Of a DNA stretch of 59,700 nt, positions 47,947 to 59,700 are shown in pieces. A model generated the notes under the pieces. It did no database searches and was not told where the DNA came from. It worked only from the letters and a program-made list of their open reading frames with translations. This DNA is from Zygnema cylindricum (Eukaryota; Streptophyta; Zygnematophyceae; Zygnematales; Zygnemataceae). The stretch covers positions 229,340 through 289,039 of the forward strand of contig JBBHKE010001781.1 of assembly GCA_037447655.1 (NCBI GenBank). The letters are read 5' to 3'. Within the stretch, counting starts at the first letter, position 1. Every line of letters starts with the position of its first letter. A program made the position numbers and the translations under genes.

Positions 47947-50711
47947 ACATAGTACAGCGCACGCCGCTTGACGATTTTTTTTAGCGAACTGACTTGGCGT
48001 GGGATGACATTTCGCGAGAAAGAAAACCCGAAAAAAAAAACGCGGATGTAAGTCCTATCGTAAGTTGTGTTATGGGCTTTTCATGTGACCTTCTTAGGTT
48101 GCTACTTTGATGAGCTATTGAATGATCGTTTAAATCTTACGGTTTAAATAAAAAATACCTCAAAACTCACGGACAAATAAAAATTTGTCCGAATGTTTTT
48201 CAAATTTTAGACATGACGTTTAATTCTCTATCGATCAATGAGCAACTCAACCTTGTTACTATCATTTTTCATTTTGCGACCAATACAATATGGGTCTTAA
48301 GGCCATGTTGTATGTTTTGCGTACAATAGGCATATTGTACGGGCCTACTTTCACCTACTTTTTAACTATGCGTGAAACCGAAAGCCTTGTCGAAAACCAC
48401 AGCCAAAAACAGTTTCAATTACGCTTTAATTAAGTCAACTGCCAATGCGTGATGATGACGTATGGGCTCGTCCGTTGCATTTCTGACAAGCTTTCGGAGA
48501 AGGAACCATAAGTTCGTACGTTTCAGAAGTATTTTTCCTTGAACAAGTATTATTATTTAGTTATTTTGCTATTGAATTTGTAGTTTTGTAGCTTTGGTTG
48601 ATTTTATAATAGTTCGTACGCTTTCTTCGTTGCTTCTTGGTTGCTGCCGATTACAAAATCGCTTGCGGTATGATCTCAAAAGGGTTGCAGATCATATTTT
48701 CGAGTGCTGATTCGTTGAATTTTTTAAGAGTCGAGGTACTTACACGTTTCAACCATACCGCTACTCTTTTACACGTGTAGAAAACCTGCGTCTGTTGACG
48801 AGTCAAGGTAGGACCGTGAGAGCGACAGACCCAAGGCGGACAAAGCTGGTCGGTGAGCCAAAACCAAACGCCACGCGAAAACCCAAAGCGGTAAGTTATG
48901 TGTCGGGTTTGTAATCGGCTGCCGTATTTGAAACCCGACACGTGGTAAACGAGGTCCTCCAATGTGCTCGGAAAGTCAGCCCGATGAAAACGGCTCACTA
49001 AAACCCGACAGAGTAACGGGTTTAAACGCCAAATACGAAAACGTCAGGAACATATGGCCTCGTTTTCCCGCTTTTAGATACCCGTTTATACTGATTACGC
49101 ATGTTGGCTGCCTCTCAGGTGTTTTTATGTTTGCTTTCGAGAGTATAATCCGTTTGCATATTAAAAAAAAAACAAATGAACAATTAATAAGTATTTGGGA
49201 CCATATGGACCACAAGTGAAAAATAAAGCATGATTAGTGTAAAATAGGCATATCGAGCTATTCTGTACATTGTGCTTATAACACTTTGGTTTATGATACA
49301 AACATTTTTTTAACTTATAAATCACAAATGCCTGGGATTCAAATGATAAATAAATTCATACGATAAGTTTAAAATTTTCCTCGACTTTTGAGTGACTTTT
49401 ACATGCCGAAGTAGAAACATTGTCATAACCCTTTATCTGCGGCGATAGACCATTTGGGGACAGAAATGCGATTTTTTTAGTGTAGCATAGCAACACTTCC
49501 TGTTCTTTTAATGGCGTATAAACCGTAATTTAAATTCAGTATTCCAAAATGATAAGATGTAATTTTCAATTTAGGACTCTTCTCATTAAATGTTGCGGTT
49601 CATATCTAACAATTAAACATGAAATCGGATAAAATGTTGTTTAATCGTCTTAACACGTTATATTTAAACACACATGGTGCAAAATTTGAAATATAAAAAT
49701 TGACTGGCAATTCTCACGATATTAAATTTAATAAATTAAAAATTAAACATTTTCGTTTTGTCGATTAAACATAACATCTATGATCGTCGTTTATAGTATA
49801 TTGCCTCGTGGACTCAAAGGTTTATACTACTTTGACATGTAACATAAAAGTTGAAAATATTGGAATGTAGGCTTAGAAAAAACACCCCCTTCAAATTGCC
49901 AATTTGTATGAGCTCTAATAATAAGGTTTATAAGTGTCGCACCCCAAAACCAAGTAAAAAAGAAAAAGTTAACTTAACCCGTTCGTTTGATGTTTATTCT
50001 TTGATCCGTATTTATCATATGATGGCAAAACATTCAATTTTAACCATGATCGAGTTGTAGAGGCGGGCAATGTGGTAAGTTATTGACGAATTAAGAATTA
50101 AAAATGCCAACAACCAGTTTATTTCAGCCTCAAATGGTTTCGTCCCACATCGGACAGAGTGCTACTTGTAGGACAAATATTCGTAAAAAACAGAGGGAAC
50201 GTTTTTGTATGTTATAAAATCGAACTTGTGATAACGTAAATTTTGTATATTTGTTGTTTAAAATGACCTCACAACTTTAGGTGTTTAGCCATCTCGTCAG
50301 GCCAGCAAGTGGTAGGTACGACGTTTGAATATATTAATATGAAACCCAAGATGGAAATGTTTGAAGGTGTTGATACAAGTCAGTAACATAAATTAAAGTT
50401 ACTTATTTTGTTAAGATTGGCCCCTTCAGGGTTTAGCGATTGTAGAACCCATTGTGGTTCACCCATTAAGCTCCTATGGAATAAATGAAACCCTTAGCCT
50501 AGGGCGAAATGGGTTTGGTTACAAAAATAATGAGTTAAATAGTTAACATTTTTTTTGGTGGTGGGCCCAAACGCACTTCCTCCCTTTCTGGTTTGGAACT
50601 TTGGCATACCAGACGTCAAATCAAAAGTTGCTCCACTAAAAATCCGTAAATAGTGTACTTTTGTCCAGATTGAACTACGGTCAAGTGTCGAACTTGTTGA
50701 ATACTGTACAG
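47947..50711. other. Intergenic, no gene seen
   Basis: AT-rich DNA with a CCCGACACGTGG G-box near 48935 and CCCGACA/CGGGTTT words around 48890-49030 that suggest a decayed repeat. Small ORFs lack any recognisable domain. Confidence 0.55.
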
Positions 50712-51257
50712 TACACCGCCAATCGTTATTAGCGTGTAAGTTTTTTTAGCGTATAAAAATAATTACCGTGGTGTACGCTATTTAAGAATTTGAAAATTTT
50801 GGAAAAAATCATACATTCTAATTGTTTGGTTATGGTAATTTGGATCTTTGAAAAAGAAAATGTCGGTCGCAAACATGCCTACACTAATATAGATATCCGT
50901 ACAAAATCTGACAAATCGTACACAAATCGTACATTCACACGGGTCGAAACGTGGCTGTCGGACTAATATGTGAGAGCGGGATTTTTTACGACCTTTTTTT
51001 TTTTCCTTTTTAGAACGCACATTCTCATGCGTCCGCGGTTACTAAAACTAATTTATTGTACTTTTTAACTTAAAAAGGTATATTTATGTACGGTCTGACA
51101 CTGACCGTACACCACTCTATTTAAGAGACAGCAAACTGAAAATATCCCTAAATAGAATAAAGAAAAAAATAGAATGAACTACGCTAATGGAGAATAAAAA
51201 AAAAAAAAAAGCGGGACGGAATTAGCGTACACAACGCTAATAACGATTGGCGGTGTA
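50712..51257. mobile_element. MITE, same family as 17.3 kb, copy 2
   Basis: The left end CACCGCCAATCGTTATTAGCG (50714 on) and right end CGCTAATAACGATTGGCGGTG (to 51255) are perfect inverted repeats, with TA outside both ends. At about 542 bp it is longer than copy 1. Both copies contain AAATAGAATAAA and AATAGAATGAA-like words near the right end. It has no transposase ORF. It lies about 500 bp upstream of the 717-aa gene start. Confidence 0.8.
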
Positions 51258-51750
51258 GCTGAAAACAGAAGCCGTACGAATGACGTTTGCTTTCACACGT
51301 GATCGGATCCATCGCCACTCCGGCCGTCCTGGGAGGAACCGAGATTCACGCTGTCGATCTAATCAAACGTCAGCTCTAAATCTTAACCGTCGGTTTCTCT
51401 CGCACATAGTACAATTTCCAGTCAACGGAAGCTGCGGCAAAACTGCAAGAAGTAAAACTATCTCAAGCATAAAATGCTCGCAGGGCCAAAGGAGAACAGG
51501 AAGCTGTCAAGCTGGAAACAGAGTGAATATAAGTACACGAGAATACACCAGGTTTTCCACTACGGAAGTATAATTGCTGTTTGAAATAATGTGTGCTGTG
51601 CAGAAGAATGCTGGCATACTCAGTCCATTGTAGCCTTAATTTGTCCTTGTATTTCTCTATTTTAGGTTCCTTGCTCTTCAGTTTTCCCTATTTACAGCTG
51701 TTCATGAATACCTCTGCAGTGTTCTAACTCCTGTATAAGTCTCACCAAGG
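51258..51750 (+). promoter_or_regulatory. Probable promoter and 5' UTR of the 717-aa gene
   Basis: Less AT-rich stretch between the MITE and the ATG. No clear TATA box; CT-rich sequence at 51640-51700. A short ORF here is not supported. Confidence 0.35.
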
Positions 51751-54236
51751 ATGATGGCTCGAGAGACCATGGGAAGAAATGGATCGTCGCTGCAAGCGTC
51801 TTCCAGGAACGGCAAAACTAACGAGAAGCTTGCTATTGGTCGACTTGTTGTCGGCCCAGACTTGACTCGTAGTAACTCGTCCACTTCTCGTACGGATTCA
51901 GAGACAAGTAATGTTAGCGGTAATCGTCAAGGTCTGCCTTCATCACTTTCGCATGGTGACACGTCAGCAATCAATGACGATTCAAACAGGAGGGTTGCAG
52001 GAGTTCCATGGTCTGATCAGGCGTATCCTCCGTACATTGATCATGGAGCAGGCTGGAATGCAAACGAGGAGTATAGTTCGAGAAATGTTGCACCTTCTGT
52101 AGTAAATGTGGGACCTGTTAGGAGTGGACAAATTCCTGACTTTCACAAACGTGGAATGGAAGGGATTCAAGTTTCGGAGCCTCCTGTTTGGGAAAAGACA
52201 TGGCACCCTCCTTCTGGACCTCCTGCTTCGGAAGCCTATCATTCTACTCATGGAAATCTGCCAGATTCAGTTCAACAACACTCTCTTCATCCTCAACAGC
52301 CTTTAGGCATGCCCGATACAGCTGTCAGAGTTTCTAGTCACTCTTCAACTGCCGAGTATCATCAAGTCTATTCGTCAGCGGGGGATCATCGATTTCAGCA
52401 AGAATACTCCAGCTGGCAAGCTGCAAATGGAAAATATTTCTCGGAAGGTTTGCCTCCGCAAGCGATGTTACATGGTCAAAGCAATGTTCGGCATCCTCCA
52501 TTACCAACAGCTGTTCCTCCATGGGCGATTTCCAGCCAAGAGGAGAATGTAGCAAATGCTGGAGGTATTTACAATTCAGATGAACTCCCCTTACAGTATG
52601 ATTACCCCAATAGCCACTCGAGACCTGCTGCTGTAGAGAGGGAAGAGCTCCGCAGTTCTGGCAGTGGAGGTTTTGACAGGAGCTCCAGTGGGACTGGGAG
52701 TGGCACTTTATCTCCAGAAGTTCCTGGTATAGACTCCAATATTACAGGAAATGGTCACAGTAGTTCCTCAGGCGGTAATCTATCAAGGGTCAATAGCTTC
52801 GAATTGCAAAATGTACAGAGTTCAAAGGGTCCAAAGGAGAAATCTGAGGGGCCAGCGCGATGGGGAGCGATCGCTCTCGAACATATGGACACTTTCGTTT
52901 CAAGAAGCTCTTTTGACCGGTCTGAAAACAAGCCAAAGTTCCGGAGCACACCTTCAGGAATACAGCCAAAGCAGTTGTCTACGTCACCTTCAGAGGGTCA
53001 ACTAACAGCCCGGCCTGCGACATCGACACCAGACGATTCTCGGCTACCTGTACGCCGCCAGCTGTCACCTTCTCTTTCCTCTACATCAAAACAGAGTACT
53101 GGGCAGTCGAATGAAGGAATAGGGGCGTCAAACCCTTCAGTAGTGCAAGCAAAGAATGTGAACAAACTAACTGGAGTATTTATGAAACTTCAGCAGCCCG
53201 AGGGAGTTCAACAGGTTCAGCAGTCTGTGCATGGTTCCCCTCCTCGCCCACAGAATGCATCGGCTTTGCCTTCTCGACGCGAAGGAAACTTCACGTCACC
53301 ACCCTCTGGACCTATACAGTCTTCCATCGCGACTGGTACTACATCCTCTGCCACACAGCCTCCTCTCCAGAATCAGCTTGCATCGCGCCCGGCCTCTGAA
53401 GCCGTTCAAAACGAAGGAGGGGGACATCTGCCTCGTCGTTCTCAATCTGACATGTCATTACTCAAGACATCAATGCAGGCTCTGCAAGTCACTGTTCAGG
53501 GAGTTGCTCAGTCAGTGCAACAAGTTACAACTGCTCACCAATTGCAGACACAATCCAGCAATTCCATCAGTCAAGAACTAAGTGAGCTTCGAGCTGCGGT
53601 GTCAAAGCTTTCCGAAGGTCTGAATGCTGGCTTCATGCAACTGGCAGCACTCATTCGCCACAAGTACGTTTCAGCCCTGAACTGTATATGTCTTCATTTT
53701 TTTTTGTTTAAGCTTGCCTCAATCATCTAGCTTAAAATATTATAATGCTTTCATTCTGTCTCAGCTTTTCATGAACCTTTTTTTTGAATGTTGTAGATTT
53801 TCCTGCATTGGCCATGCATGAGGTTTTCAGCTAGTGAGCAAGGCATGCAGTCTGAATTGTTTATTTGAAGTGAGTAAGCTGTAGGAAATATTAGCGGCTA
53901 ATTGTTTGGTGGTGGTGAAACATGGGGTGCAGGGATACACAGCAGCAGGCACGCCTATTAAACCTTGCAACCATGTATGACCAGGACGCTCTTGTGCCGC
54001 TGCCCTCAGATCTCGGCATCATTCCCAGCAATTTTCCAGCCACTCGAAAGGACTTCGTGGATTTGACACCAGAAGCAGTCTTGGAGCTTCTGAAACATTA
54101 CAGTCTGCAGTTGGATCCTGCAGACATGCGGTGAGTCCGGCATGCTTGATGGAAACATTTGTTTTCATGAAGAATACTGGTCATTACATCAATCCTAATG
54201 AATCATACCAGCTGTGGATGTCTATATAGTTTATAG

Positions 54237-54321
<85 letters not shown>

Positions 54322-54835
54322 CTCTCTCTCTCTCTCTCTCTCTCCCCTCTCTCTCTCTCCCCTCTCTCTCTCACTCTCTCTCTCTCTCTCTCCGTCTCTC
54401 ACTTTTTCTCTCTCCCTCTCTCTAGCCCATGCCCATGCTCTCTCTAGCCCCTTCTTTTGACATTTACAACGATTTTTACATTACCAATCAAGATATGGTC
54501 CATTTCTGCTGTCTTTACTTTTGTTTTTATTTAAAGAAAGCTACAATGTGAATCACTACTAGCATTAATAACACTATTATTGTCCTGGTTTGTTTTGGCT
54601 CCTGAATTCGCCATAAAAATTACTGTTTGCTTCTGTAAAGCGTCAATTCTTTGTGCGGTTGATTATCGTCTATGTCATTTGTAACGGTTTCTTTACTGGA
54701 GTAGCGATTTACCGACAAATTGTGGTGTCAATGCACTCAAGATGATGTTGCAAAACCAATCTCAATTGTTGTGAGATTATGTTTTGGTGCAGGCTCGAAT
54801 ATTTAGGACGTTTTGTTGGCCTACGATGGGGTTGA
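51751..54835 (+). CDS. Ser/Pro/Gln-rich protein with C-terminal coiled coil, 717 aa
   Basis: Three exons join in phase: 51751-53663, 53933-54130 and 54793-54835 (2,154 nt). TAA lies in frame five codons before the ATG (tandem ATGATG), fixing the start. Residues 1-560 are disordered-looking, rich in Ser, Pro, Gln and Gly. Residues about 569-638 form a predicted coiled coil (SLLKTSMQALQVTVQGVAQS ... SELRAAVSKLSEGLNAGF). Exons 2-3 add a compact tail, MYDQDALVPLPSDLGIIPSN ... LELLKHYSLQLD, ending EYLGRFVGLRWG. The same tail layout (coiled coil, Pro-containing linker, small helical end) occurs in plant and fungal proteins of unknown function that I cannot name. It is probably an oligomeric scaffold or regulatory protein; no enzyme motif is seen. 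Confidence 0.8.
54240..54424. repeat. (CT)n microsatellite in the last intron
   Basis: About 185 bp of nearly pure CT with a few C insertions, inside the 54131-54792 intron of the 717-aa gene. Confidence 0.95.
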
Positions 54836-55161
54836 CACAGAAAGACGGGCCCTATCATCATCATTGCTGAAAATTGGAAAAGTGAAGACGAGAATTTGGG
54901 AGAGGTCAACATGTCCATGTCGTGACAACGTGGAAGTCATGATGTTTGTATTCTGGCGAGGAAATTATTGTGCTGACCAGAGGAAATTATTCCGTATGCA
55001 TGATTTGAATCGTAAAAACGGCTCGCAGAATTTGCTACATGGAGCATCATTTTTGCGTTTATAATGCGGCATTCTTTTCCTTCATTATCGAAAAGATCAA
55101 TGTGTGATCACCTGATGCAAGTTTATAAGCAATGTAGCTGGGCCGAAACGAGGGAATTATA

Positions 55162-55272
55162 AATAGGGAATAGAGACGAGCAGTGGAGGAGAATAAGGGG
55201 CGTGGTATAAATTGTTCAGCAATAGGGAATAGAGACGAGTAGTGGAGGAGAATAAGGGGCGTGGTAAAAATC
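55162..55272. repeat. Tandem duplication, 59-bp period
   Basis: Two units beginning AATAGGGAATAGAGACGAG at 55162 and 55221, both running into GGAGAATAAGGGGCGTGGTA. Confidence 0.9.
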
Positions 55273-56785
55273 TTTCACACCTAAGTCTGGAATCAATCAG
55301 TTTTTTGTAGCCAGGGTAGTGTGATAATCGCAGTCATAGAAACCTTGAATATGAGATTAGGTGTGTGATGATTTCCATATTCACAACGTGACTAAGTTTG
55401 AGATCGAATTTCATAAATTAATGAATCTGATAGCTTATCTTTCTTTGGTGTAGCTAAAACAATAATCTGAAATAAGTGAACAAGATGCACAATGGTGGTT
55501 CTCGGTTTTTAGTCAGTGCATATAACGTCAGAATAGAAACTAGGATTTGGGATGAACTAGTGTGACTCGAATGTACTGCACCATAACTGTAGTTGAACAA
55601 AGATGTTGTTACAAAAGAGACCTCAAATGATTGTCTTTGGATGCTGCTTATGATTGATAGTCTTCTGAGTCCCTTGTCTGTTTATGATACTGGAATTCAA
55701 TGTTTATTCAGACGGCACTCAAATATGGTGCAGCCGCATAAAGAGGGAAATAATTTGCTGATTGTTTGGATCAGAAACGCTATTTCTGTGTTGAATTGCA
55801 TTTTCCGCTGGTGGTTGCTGCCGAGTCGGTTTGGTTGGGTACTATTTAGGAAGGAAAAACTAGCTGACAAGCGTTGTATAATTATGTTGTGCTATTTCTG
55901 TCAGAATATGTCAGGTGACTGTGGGGAGAAGGGATGGATGGTGAACAAATTTATGCTGCCCAGAAGGAAATGTTCCAATTACCTTCGTTCGATATGCAGC
56001 AGTCTTAAAGACGGCAGCTGTCACTCATGTTTTCCAGAATGTTTGCATGATTCTTGCAGTTAGTGTTCTATGGGCTTGAAGGAATGTTTGCGTTGTCTGT
56101 TTAGCTACAAGTACATGGTCTGTCATCAACTTTCATACACATTTGACAGCTTGCATTAACGAGGTGGCATCATTTGGTCGGAAGAAGTAGAAATGAAATA
56201 ATAAACTTCCTGTGGATGGAATTTCTATTGTATATTCTGTCCCTGTCGCAACTAGCTGCTTATGAGTCGCAGAATAACTAGAGAACACTCTGAGGCAGTG
56301 AGTGGTTGGCTGAAAGTAAAGCAGGCAATTGAACAGAGACCTTTTCTTCCATCTTCCCTTACACTTCTCCGCTGCCTTGACCAGTAACATTGATGACATC
56401 ACCCTCCTGCTTCCCTTCCACCATGCAGTCTATTTACCTCTCCTTCTTCCCACAACCCCCCATGCTTTTACCACCTCAACCCCCCATGCTTTTACCACCT
56501 CTTCTCCACTCCAATCACCTCATGCGCGCACATCTTAAACCTTTTCACCTTTTGTCCCTGCTTCCTCTTCCAAGTCACCATCTCCCAATCCAAGGTAACC
56601 CTCGCATATGCATTTCTCACTTTCTCTTCCCGATCTGAGTTCTTCCTTCTTACATTCTGAACCATCCCCTGAGGTGACACACTCATTTTCAGATGTCACA
56701 TGGTTAGCTTGTAACCTTTAGACATTACATTTTCACTCCCCTCTACACCACATTTCTGCGGAAACAAATATCTCCCAACCATGTC

Positions 56786-56930
56786 AAAGGGGACACCGGC
56801 AGAGACAGAAGGGTTGACCAGTACACTGAGGATGCTATTAAATTTATGTTCCTATGCAAAGGGGACACTGGCAGAGACAGAAGGGTTGATCAGTGCACTG
56901 AGCATGCTATTAAATTTATGATCCTATGCC
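56786..56930. repeat. Tandem duplication, 72-bp period
   Basis: Two units beginning AAAGGGGACAC at 56786 and 56858, each with GGCAGAGACAGAAGGGTTGA and ATGCTATTAAATTTATG. Confidence 0.9.
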
Positions 56931-57611
56931 TTCACTAGCCGTGGAGGTACAAGCAACCATAGTCATCCCTTTTGCTGTAGCGGTTCAATCCCCTCAATAT
57001 CATCTACAAGTCTTATGAAGGATCTTGATACAATTCGCATCTTCATAAAGATAAAGATAAAACTTCCAAGCCAACACTCTGTTTTTCACTCTGCGGGAAA
57101 CAGCTGAAAATTGCAGAAAAGCTCTGGCATTTCAAGTACCGGAAATGACTATGTTTGTAGAAGCACTCACTTCATAACATATGTACCTTTAACCATATTG
57201 TGAATCATGTGTCACAATGTGGATCACACCTCATATAATGTTGATTTCAATTAACACTACAGAGTCGCATCAAATAACATCAAGGTTCTTGAAGTATACT
57301 ATCCATATAGTATTGGCTCCTGAGAGTACGATTCAGAAGGAAAAACATTATGAACACACCACTGCAAAGTCGCAAGCAAAATATTTTGCAGACAAACAAA
57401 AAAAAATCAATTCTTATGTAAAAAACCGTCTCAGGAGGGCCAGAAACAAAAAAAGATGACAGTTATGCAAAAGTCAGGCAACTTCATATCATCTATCTGC
57501 TGTAAATTGCTGGTAAGTCACATCGACATGTAAAACGAACTTCCTTTCTTCAAAAATCCACTAGACAGAGCTGTGAAGTAAGTCATCGACAAAAGACCGA
57601 TTCCTAAGACT

Positions 57612-59700
57612 TCATCCCTGAAGTCTACTCATACTCCTTGAACGCATAATGCTTCTTCCCATATTGAGGTCGGGTGTTCGAGCCCCATCGTTAACAATCT
57701 CCACATTAACAGTCTCGACATTAACGGGCAAAGGTGGTTGAGACGCTCCTGCAAGGGACCAGCTACTAGGACTTCGTCTAGATGTGCGGACGGATGTAGA
57801 TGTTGTCTCCTCTTTCTTGGTTCCAGACACACCCCGTCGACGTGACCTCTCAGCCCTCTCACCTCCCAAACGAGAACTGCTTCGGACAGAACTTGTCGCT
57901 CCACCAGAACTGTGATTGCGGTGATGTCCCCCGGAGGATTTTTTGCTTCCTGTCAGTGCTCGTGTGGAAGACCGTCCGCTCCGTACTTGAGCCCCACTAA
58001 GTCCTAGGCGGCTTCCATCTGCTGCAGCTTCTCGGGCAGAGATGGTCTTCACGGAGTTGTGGTTGAGGTATATAAGATGAGGCAGCAAACCTGTCATGGA
58101 AAAAGATAAAAGAGAAATACATGAGCCTCGGAGTGGAAAGAAGACAGCTGGATGGGGACGAAAAACGTGAGGAGAAAGCAAATGGAAAAACCTCAATGCA
58201 GTTCAGTTCTCAAGTAAAGAAAATGCTAACTTGAATGTTTTTTCACGCTTAACTTGCTCAGATAACCCTAAGCTGCGTTTTTCTCACTGATCTCCGCCCT
58301 AAAGTCCTCACAACATTCTTTTTCTACAGGCTGTGAGACGAGAAGAAAAGGAAAACATACCAGTGATAAAGCGCTTGAAAGCATCTTCCCCAAGATTTAC
58401 ATGAATGGGATTTCCTGCCAAGTTCAGAGATTGCATGGACCCATAATTGGCTGCTAGTTGACTCAAAGCTTTTGTACTTGTCAGCTTGTTGCCGCCCAAG
58501 TCCAATACTGCTAGCTTCAGCAACCGGTGGAGACCCTCAACTTCACTTATCTTGTTCCCAGCCAGATAAAGCTCACGAATTGAGGTGCAACTAGCCAGAC
58601 CTGAACGCCCATACGACAGTGAAGATGTGTTAAATCGTGTAAAGAGACATTACCCTGAAAAAGCCATGACATTCACCAAATTACGAGTTCAAAGCCCAAA
58701 ATAACAATCCTTTAGAAGCTGAGAGCACAGCAGAGGGTTTCTCTACTACAAACTATAACTCCATAATCTTGTCAAATTCACAACAATCACAAAAACGAAG
58801 AAGACAGAAGCCCATATAGCACACTTACCATGTCCAATCCGTGTCAGACGGTTGTGACCAAGGTTTAGGATTCTCAGGCGAGTCATATCCCGCAGTCCCT
58901 CTATGGCGACAAGGCGGTTGTGAGACAGATCAAGACTGTGGAGACTGCGTGGCAGTGTCCCCGTATGTATGCGACCTGTAAACACCATTATGATGTAAGT
59001 ATAGAGCAGTAGGAAGTATTGAACAGAACGTGTATGTACCCACTAGTGACATGCAATTATCCTGCAGTAACATGTATATGTCGTGAAATAATATGTTATT
59101 ATCATAAGTAACACATAATTAGAGTGCAGCAACATATAAGTATCCTGCAGTAACACGCAAGTCGCATGCAATAACAGTAAAGCATCGTACACTGGAACAG
59201 GAGCTGAAAATCACCATGCTCAAGTTCAACAAATTTTGCATGAATTGAAATTCCAGAAGCCCTCAGCAACAAAGGGGGATGACATCGAAGGTCTGTCTCT
59301 CACCAATGGAGTTGTGTGAAAGGCAGAGACTCTTCAAGTAGTGGAATGATGCCAAGGCAGGCACAACCTTCAGAGCACGACATGGGAAATTAGCCGCTCC
59401 TGCAGATCTATCCAGAGTCTTTGCACAACGATTTGCATACTCCACATCCATATCAAGTAAGGCCCCACTGCCTCCTCCTCCTCCTGATGACTCAAAGCCA
59501 AAGCCTTCATGTCCTACAGACAGTCCCCCTAACGCTGCCAGCTGTCCAGAGGACATAGCTTTCTTCCCGTGTGAGAATACAGGCACAACTGAATGAGATG
59601 ACTGCAATTCTTCCTCCTGAGAAAACTCTAGCAAATGAGGCTGTTCAATATCATCTGGAGAAAAGGAGCCCTCTAACGCAACTCGACTCACCCACTCACG
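57612..59700 (-). CDS. SDS22-like leucine-rich repeat protein, plant 'outer arm dynein light chain 1' type (5' part missing)
   Basis: Minus-strand exons 59700-59304, 58975-58829, 58600-58361 and 58090-57612 join in phase (420 aa in the window). The frame is open to the window edge (REWVSRVALEG), so the N-terminus lies outside. Four or more 22-residue SDS22-type LRRs are visible: LKSLCLSHNSIG, LHSLDLSHNRLVAIEGLRDM, LRILNLGHNRLTRIGHGLAS, IRELYLAGNKISEVEGLHRL and LAVLDLGGNKLTS. A cap follows (MQSLNLAGNPI ... LLPHLIYLN). Intron positions repeatedly split GG codons in phase 1. The C-terminal 170 residues are basic and Ser/Arg-rich. Plant members of this family are annotated by similarity to dynein light chain 1, but plants with only cytoplasmic microtubules lack axonemes; in a plant with motile sperm a ciliary role is possible. 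Function is otherwise unknown. Confidence 0.85.
57667..57690 (+). repeat. tRNA B-box-like stretch in the LRR C-terminal exon
   Basis: The plus strand GAGGTCGGGTGTTCGAGCCC resembles a tRNA T-arm/B box (GGTTCGANNCC). The minus-strand reading is NDGARTPDLNMG. This suggests a SINE- or tRNA-derived piece exonised into the coding end, but no A box is visible. Confidence 0.35.

Larger units (their letters stand above)
54836..57611. other. Intergenic between convergent genes
   Basis: Contains the 3' flanks of the 717-aa gene (+) and the LRR gene (-), and two tandem duplications. The 156-codon frame at 55593 has no recognisable domain. Confidence 0.55.

Noticed and set aside
48651-48998. 115-codon minus-strand ORF
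   Set aside because: No recognisable family, no neighbouring exons, and repeated CCCGACA words suggest decayed repeat DNA.
55593-56063. 156-codon ORF downstream of the 717-aa gene
   Set aside because: No domain, no plausible splice partners; it falls in the 3' flank.

Overview
This is a eukaryotic window, almost certainly from a land plant, and the balance of evidence suggests a non-flowering one. It has intron-rich genes with GT-AG introns, an RWP-RK transcription factor, a ZIFL-type transporter, a plant SDS22-like LRR protein, Ty1/copia retrotransposons, non-LTR elements and MITEs. The exact species cannot be read from the sequence. All gene models below were joined by hand from splice sites and reading phase. 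Each joined CDS has a total length divisible by three, but none has transcript support.

Layout. 119-6027 (+): 3' part of a ZIFL-like major facilitator gene. 7150-9290 (+): degenerate non-LTR retrotransposon (copy 1). 11313-15237 (-): complete 559-aa protein with an N-terminal RWP-RK domain. 15.2-19.5 kb: divergent intergenic region with a MITE and a perfect palindrome. 19532-23039 (+): complete 737-aa basic protein I do not recognise. 24330-28060 (-): second, longer copy of the same non-LTR element. 28.1-36.1 kb: very AT-rich DNA that becomes an approximately 6 kb array of interleaved degenerate repeat motifs. 37736-47946 (-): Ty1/copia element with diverged LTRs and mutated catalytic residues, interrupted inside gag by a young non-autonomous LTR element (43014-46758) whose two 1,427-bp LTRs appear identical. 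50712-51257: a second MITE of the same family as the one at 17.3 kb. 51751-54835 (+): complete 717-aa Ser/Pro/Gln-rich protein with a C-terminal coiled coil. 57612-59700 (-): 3' part of an LRR protein of the plant 'outer arm dynein light chain 1-like' type.

The host genes do not form a pathway; they are ordinary neighbours separated by transposon-rich DNA. The most notable signal is in the retroelements. Two unrelated copia-type LTR families carry, directly abutting the 5' LTR, a 14-15 nt primer-binding site that matches the anticodon stem-loop of initiator tRNA-Met rather than its 3' end. In the larger element the gag start codon lies inside this site, so the gag AUG is the very triplet that would pair with the primer tRNA anticodon.
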